Assembly: GCF_011839805.1 (NCBI RefSeq)
Contig: NZ_VWPY01000005.1
Location: forward strand, 1 to 64,000
Origin: Kineococcus rubinsiae
GTDB lineage: Bacteria > Actinomycetota > Actinomycetes > Actinomycetales > Kineococcaceae
Length of the DNA: 64,000 bases
Reading direction: 5' to 3'
The position numbers and the translations under genes were made by a program. Positions within the stretch are counted from its first letter, which is position 1; each line of letters opens with the position of its first letter. Under the pieces are notes generated by a model. It was not told the origin of the DNA and ran no database searches. It saw only the letters and a list, made by a program, of their open reading frames with translations. Below are positions 60,785 through 64,000 of the stretch, piece by piece.

Positions 60785-63108
60785 ATGCCCGCCGAGACGA
60801 GAAGGCCGCGGCCGGTCGGGGTGGTCCTGGCGGCGCTGGCCGCCTGTCTGCTGCCGCTGGCGGCCGCGTTGCTGCTGGACCGCGGGCTGCTGTCGCGGCA
60901 CTGGTGGGACAACTGGGGCTACAGCACGATCATCGTCGGTGCCGCCGTCCTGGTGCTGGCGCGGGCCGCGCTGCGCCGACGGGGCCGAGTGGGCTGGCTG
61001 CTGATCGGTACCGGGATGCTGTCGACCACCGCCGGAAACCTCACTTACGCCTTCGGCGGGTTCGATGCCGAGCCTTTTGTCAGCCCGAACGCCGTAGACG
61101 TGCTCTGGCTCGTCGCCTACCCCCTGCAGGCCGCAGGCGTCATCGAGCTCGCCCGCAGCGAGATCACCCGGTTGCGGCGCAGCGCTGCCCTGGACGCGCT
61201 GGTCGCCGCGCTGGGTACCGCAACACTGACCGCGCTCGTCTTCGGACCGGTCGAGGCGACCGCCACCGGCAGCCGGGCGGCGGTCCTGACGCTGCTGGCC
61301 TACCCGGCCGGTGACCTGCTGCTGGTCGCGATCTGCCTAGGGGCGCTGGCCGCGCTGGGCTGGCCGCTGCGTGGCTGCTGGGGCTGGCTGGGCCTGGGAT
61401 TCGTGCTCTCGACCGGCGCTGACATCGTCTACCTGCTGCTGTCGGCCCACGGCATCTACGTGGACGGCACGCTGGTCGACCTGGCCTGGCCGGTCGCGGC
61501 GCTGATGACCGCGACCGCGGCGTGGCAGAGCCCGCGGCCCGTTCTGGTCCGTAGCGGGGTGAGCCTGCTGGTCGTCCCGGGCGGTGTCACCGCCGTCTCG
61601 CTGGTCGTGCTGCTCGCTGACACCACCAACCTGCACGTGCCGGTGCTGGCCAAGGCGCTGGCCGCCGCCGCCGTCGTGGCCGTCGTGGTGCGCACAGCGA
61701 TGACGTTCCGCGAGGTCGCTGAGCTCGCCCACACCCGCCGGCTCGCCCACACCGACGACCTGACCGGCCTGCCGAACCGCCGCCACTACTACACCGCCGT
61801 CACCGACGCCGTCGCCGGGGCCCGAACCCCGGGCGGGCCGCAGGTGGCGGTGCTGCTGCTGGACCTGGACCGGTTCAAGGAGATCAACGACAGCCTGGGT
61901 CACCACGTCGGCGACGAGCTGCTGACCCAGCTCGGCCCGCGACTGCGCGGCGTGCTCGGCGAGCACGACGTGCTCGCCCGGCTCGGCGGCGACGAGTTCG
62001 CCGTCCTGCTGCCCGGCACCGACAGCGCCGGCGCAGCCCGGGTCGCCGGGCTGGTGCTGTCCGCCCTGCGCGAGCCGTTCAACCTGGACGGCACCGGCTT
62101 GCACGTCGAAGCCAGCATCGGGATCGCGCTATGCCCCCAGCACGCCGAGGGCATCGGCGGCCTGCTGCAGCACGCCGACATCGCGATGTACCGGGCGAAG
62201 GCCACCCGCAGCGGGTACGAGGTCAGCTCCGGCGAGCTCCCCGGAGCCGACCGGCTCCGGCTGCAGACCCTGGAGCAGCTGCGGGCCGCGCTGGACACCG
62301 ACGAGCTCCTCCTGCACTACCAACCCAAGCTCGACCTGACCAGCCGCACCGTCACCGGTGTCGAGGCCCTGGTGCGCTGGCAGCACCCCACCCGCGGGCT
62401 GCTCTACCCCGACGGCTTCCTGCCGCTGGCCGAGCAGAGCGGCCTGATGCGCCGGCTCACCTTACACGTCCTGCAGCTCGCCCTGCAGCAGGCCGACGCC
62501 TGGCGCCGCGCCGGTCTGGACCTGACCGTCGCGTTAACCTGTCCGCCTCCGACCTGCTCGACGTGCAGCTTCCCGGCCAGATCGATCTGCCCCTGCGCTC
62601 TTTGGACCTGCCGGCGAACCTGCTCGAGTTGGAGATCACCGAGACCGTACTGATGGCCGACCCGGCCCGCGCCCACCAGGTGCTGTACGCGCTGCGCGCT
62701 CTCGGCATCCGGATCGCCGTCGACGACTACGGCACCGGCTACAGCTCGCTGTCCTACCTGCAGGACCTGCCCGTCGACGACCTCAAGCTCGACCGGTCCT
62801 TCGTCATGCGCAGCGCCGATGATCCCCGCTCGGCCGCAATCGTCAGCTCCACCGTTGGACTCGCCCACGCCCTGCAGATGCGCATCATCGCCGAGGGCGT
62901 CGAGACCGAAGCCGTCCTGGACCAACTCACCGCCACCGGTTGCGACCTCGCTCAGGGCTACCACCTCGCCCGCCCACAACCCGCCAACCAGCTCACTGCC
63001 TGGCTTACCCGCGACTTGCCCGGCCAGCCCGCGAGCGCGGCGCTTCCCGCCCGCCGGGCCGAGCGCCGGGCCACCGCTGGGCAGGCCTACCCACCCACCC
63101 CCTGGTGA
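60785..63108 (+). pseudogene. GGDEF-EAL cyclic-di-GMP protein split by a one-base deletion
   Basis: Reading across a frameshift at about 62533 gives about 774 residues: eight to nine N-terminal membrane segments (1-310, MASE-like), GGDEF with the intact motif at 401-405 (ARLGGDEFAVLLPG) and EAL with GVEALVRW (Glu527), ELEITETVLM, AVDDYGTGYSSLSYL and AEGVETEAVLDQL. The minus-one shift removes one G from GCGGTTAACCTG (would read AVNLSAS), so the upstream frame stops at 62653. Both domains keep key residues. A sequencing error or a recent mutation are both possible. Such proteins make and degrade cyclic-di-GMP at the membrane. Confidence 0.88.
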
Positions 63109-63301
63109 CCATCGCCGCCGTCGACCGTCAGCGACTACACGTGCTAACGGTACACGGCAAGACCTCTTGCCCCGTTGATTGAATGCTCGGACACGAGCCG
63201 GCGGGTCTCATACAGCGCACCCACCCGCCATCTCTACCGGCCAGGACGTTGGTAGCACCGTGGCGTCTTGAACGTGAAAGGACCTCTGGGTGGGGTTTGG
63301 C

Positions 63302-63463
63302 TTGTCTAAGGCTCACATCCACCCGCAGGTCCTCGTGGCCCACGCTCATGCCCGCACCACCGTCCACGGCCGGTTGCTGATCCTCCAACGCTACCAAGCC
63401 GGCCGGGCCCAGACTCACATCGCGACAGCATGGGAGTGTCCCGCATGCGCGTCCCTTGGGTAG
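63302..63463 (+). pseudogene. IS481-type transposase N-terminal fragment
   Basis: The frame reads VLVAHAHARTTVHGRLLILQ and RYQAGRAQTHIATAWE up to a stop at 63461, the HTH start of IS481-like transposases (HANARLTxxGRxxLVxRxxxGRxxxxxA). The DDE domain is missing. Confidence 0.5.
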
Positions 63464-63472
63464 CGTCACAGC

Positions 63473-64000
63473 ATGGATCACCGCAAAGTCCCCAACGGCT
63501 GGGCGGCATGGTTTCTCGTCCTCGCCGCCGCACTGCCCATAGTCGTGATCATCTGCTTCGGCGGCAAGGTGCTGACCGGCGCCGCTGATGAAGTCTTCGG
63601 CTTGCAAGATCGGGCGTTGACCGGTCTAGATCTGCTCGGCAGCCGCTGGTCCAGCCTCTGGCTGATCCAGCCGGTCTTAATTCTTCCCTTGGTCGGGCTG
63701 CTGCCGCTGATCGTGCTCGCCGCCCTCGTGGTCGCTGACCGCCCTCAGGCGCTCGTGCCCGTCAGCGTCGGCCGCGGCGCTGCAGCACTTGTCGCGGCCA
63801 TCACCAGCTTGTTGGGACTGGCCGCGAGTGTCGCAGTCATCGCGCAGCTCCTGGGTCTGCTGCCAGGCCTCGGCTGGGGCAGCGTCACCGGCTCGCAGAT
63901 GGAAGCCTACGCACCCGTCGCTGCGATCGTCTTCACTACGTCAGTCCTAGGGATCGCCGCGACCGCGGTCCTGTGGCCGCGAAGGCACGGACAGCACGAT
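63473..64000 (+). CDS. Membrane protein, running off the end of the window
   Basis: The ATG at 63473 (MDHRKVPNGWAAWFLVLAAA) opens a frame that stays open to position 64000, 176 codons. Four hydrophobic segments are seen (about 12-28, 62-85, 98-122 and 148-165). No family recognised. No strong ribosome binding site upstream (GTCACAGC). Confidence 0.6.
   Translation, partial: MDHRKVPNGWAAWFLVLAAALPIVVIICFGGKVLTGAADEVFGLQDRALTGLDLLGSRWSSLWLIQPVLILPLVGLLPLIVLAALVVADRPQALVPVSVGRGAAALVAAITSLLGLAASVAVIAQLLGLLPGLGWGSVTGSQMEAYAPVAAIVFTTSVLGIAATAVLWPRRHGQHD

Overview
The window is high-GC (roughly 70%) actinobacterial DNA with many GTG starts, an Lsr2 nucleoid protein, SigE-type/ECF sigma factors, PadR regulators and many ATGA-overlapped gene pairs. 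I cannot name the genus. It is strongly accessory in character. It holds a conjugation coupling protein, two tyrosine recombinases, a serine resolvase, intact and decaying IS110 elements, several families of dispersed repeats, and an unusually large number of frameshifted or nonsense-interrupted genes. A large plasmid or a genomic island/ICE is likely, but the window alone cannot decide.

Layout. 0-7.2 kb: a membrane-anchored bulb-lectin protein and a two-gene operon of a TraG/VirD4-like coupling ATPase and a basic partner, bracketed by GC-rich repeats (about 95 bp nearly identical) that carry a 9-bp-stem hairpin. 7.3-18.9 kb: a defence-type island between two tyrosine recombinases, with an orphan lower-GC gene, a 1,401-residue Avs-like STAND NTPase with an N-terminal QxK nuclease-like domain, an AbiE type IV toxin-antitoxin pair with an inverted-repeat operator, and Lsr2. 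19-23 kb: a frameshifted NUDIX gene, a lipoprotein and membrane proteins. 23-26 kb: an intact IS110 that truncates a sigma gene, then a second, decayed IS110. 26-39 kb: five sigma/membrane-anchored-regulator pairs (one truncated) and two PadR/membrane-protein pairs, most translationally coupled. 39-43 kb: paralogous hypothetical proteins, a decayed repeated gene and a small secreted protein. 43-46.5 kb: GNAT acetyltransferase, LysE exporter, serine resolvase with a candidate res region, and a PIN-toxin pair. 46.7-50 kb: small membrane or secreted proteins and a truncated sensor kinase. 50-51.6 kb: the inverted partner of the decayed IS110. 51.7-56 kb: small genes, an I78-like inhibitor and a beta-galactosidase remnant. 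56-64 kb: trypsin-like protease, NarL-type two-component system, DUF418 membrane protein, mobilisation and transposase remnants, a frameshifted GGDEF-EAL protein, and a membrane protein running off the end.

Beyond genes, three repeat systems deserve attention. (1) A short motif (core CGGCATGA) sits in many intergenic gaps from 19 to 54 kb and its polarity flips between 43 and 51.6 kb. (2) A ~220-bp array of GGGACAAG/TGAGAC motifs occurs twice, plus a fragment, and resembles the end of a TnsB/Mu-type transposon without its transposase. (3) A dispersed repeat carries a dying ~136-aa gene and a GGTTGTGAGACGC box that also occurs upstream of the resolvase.
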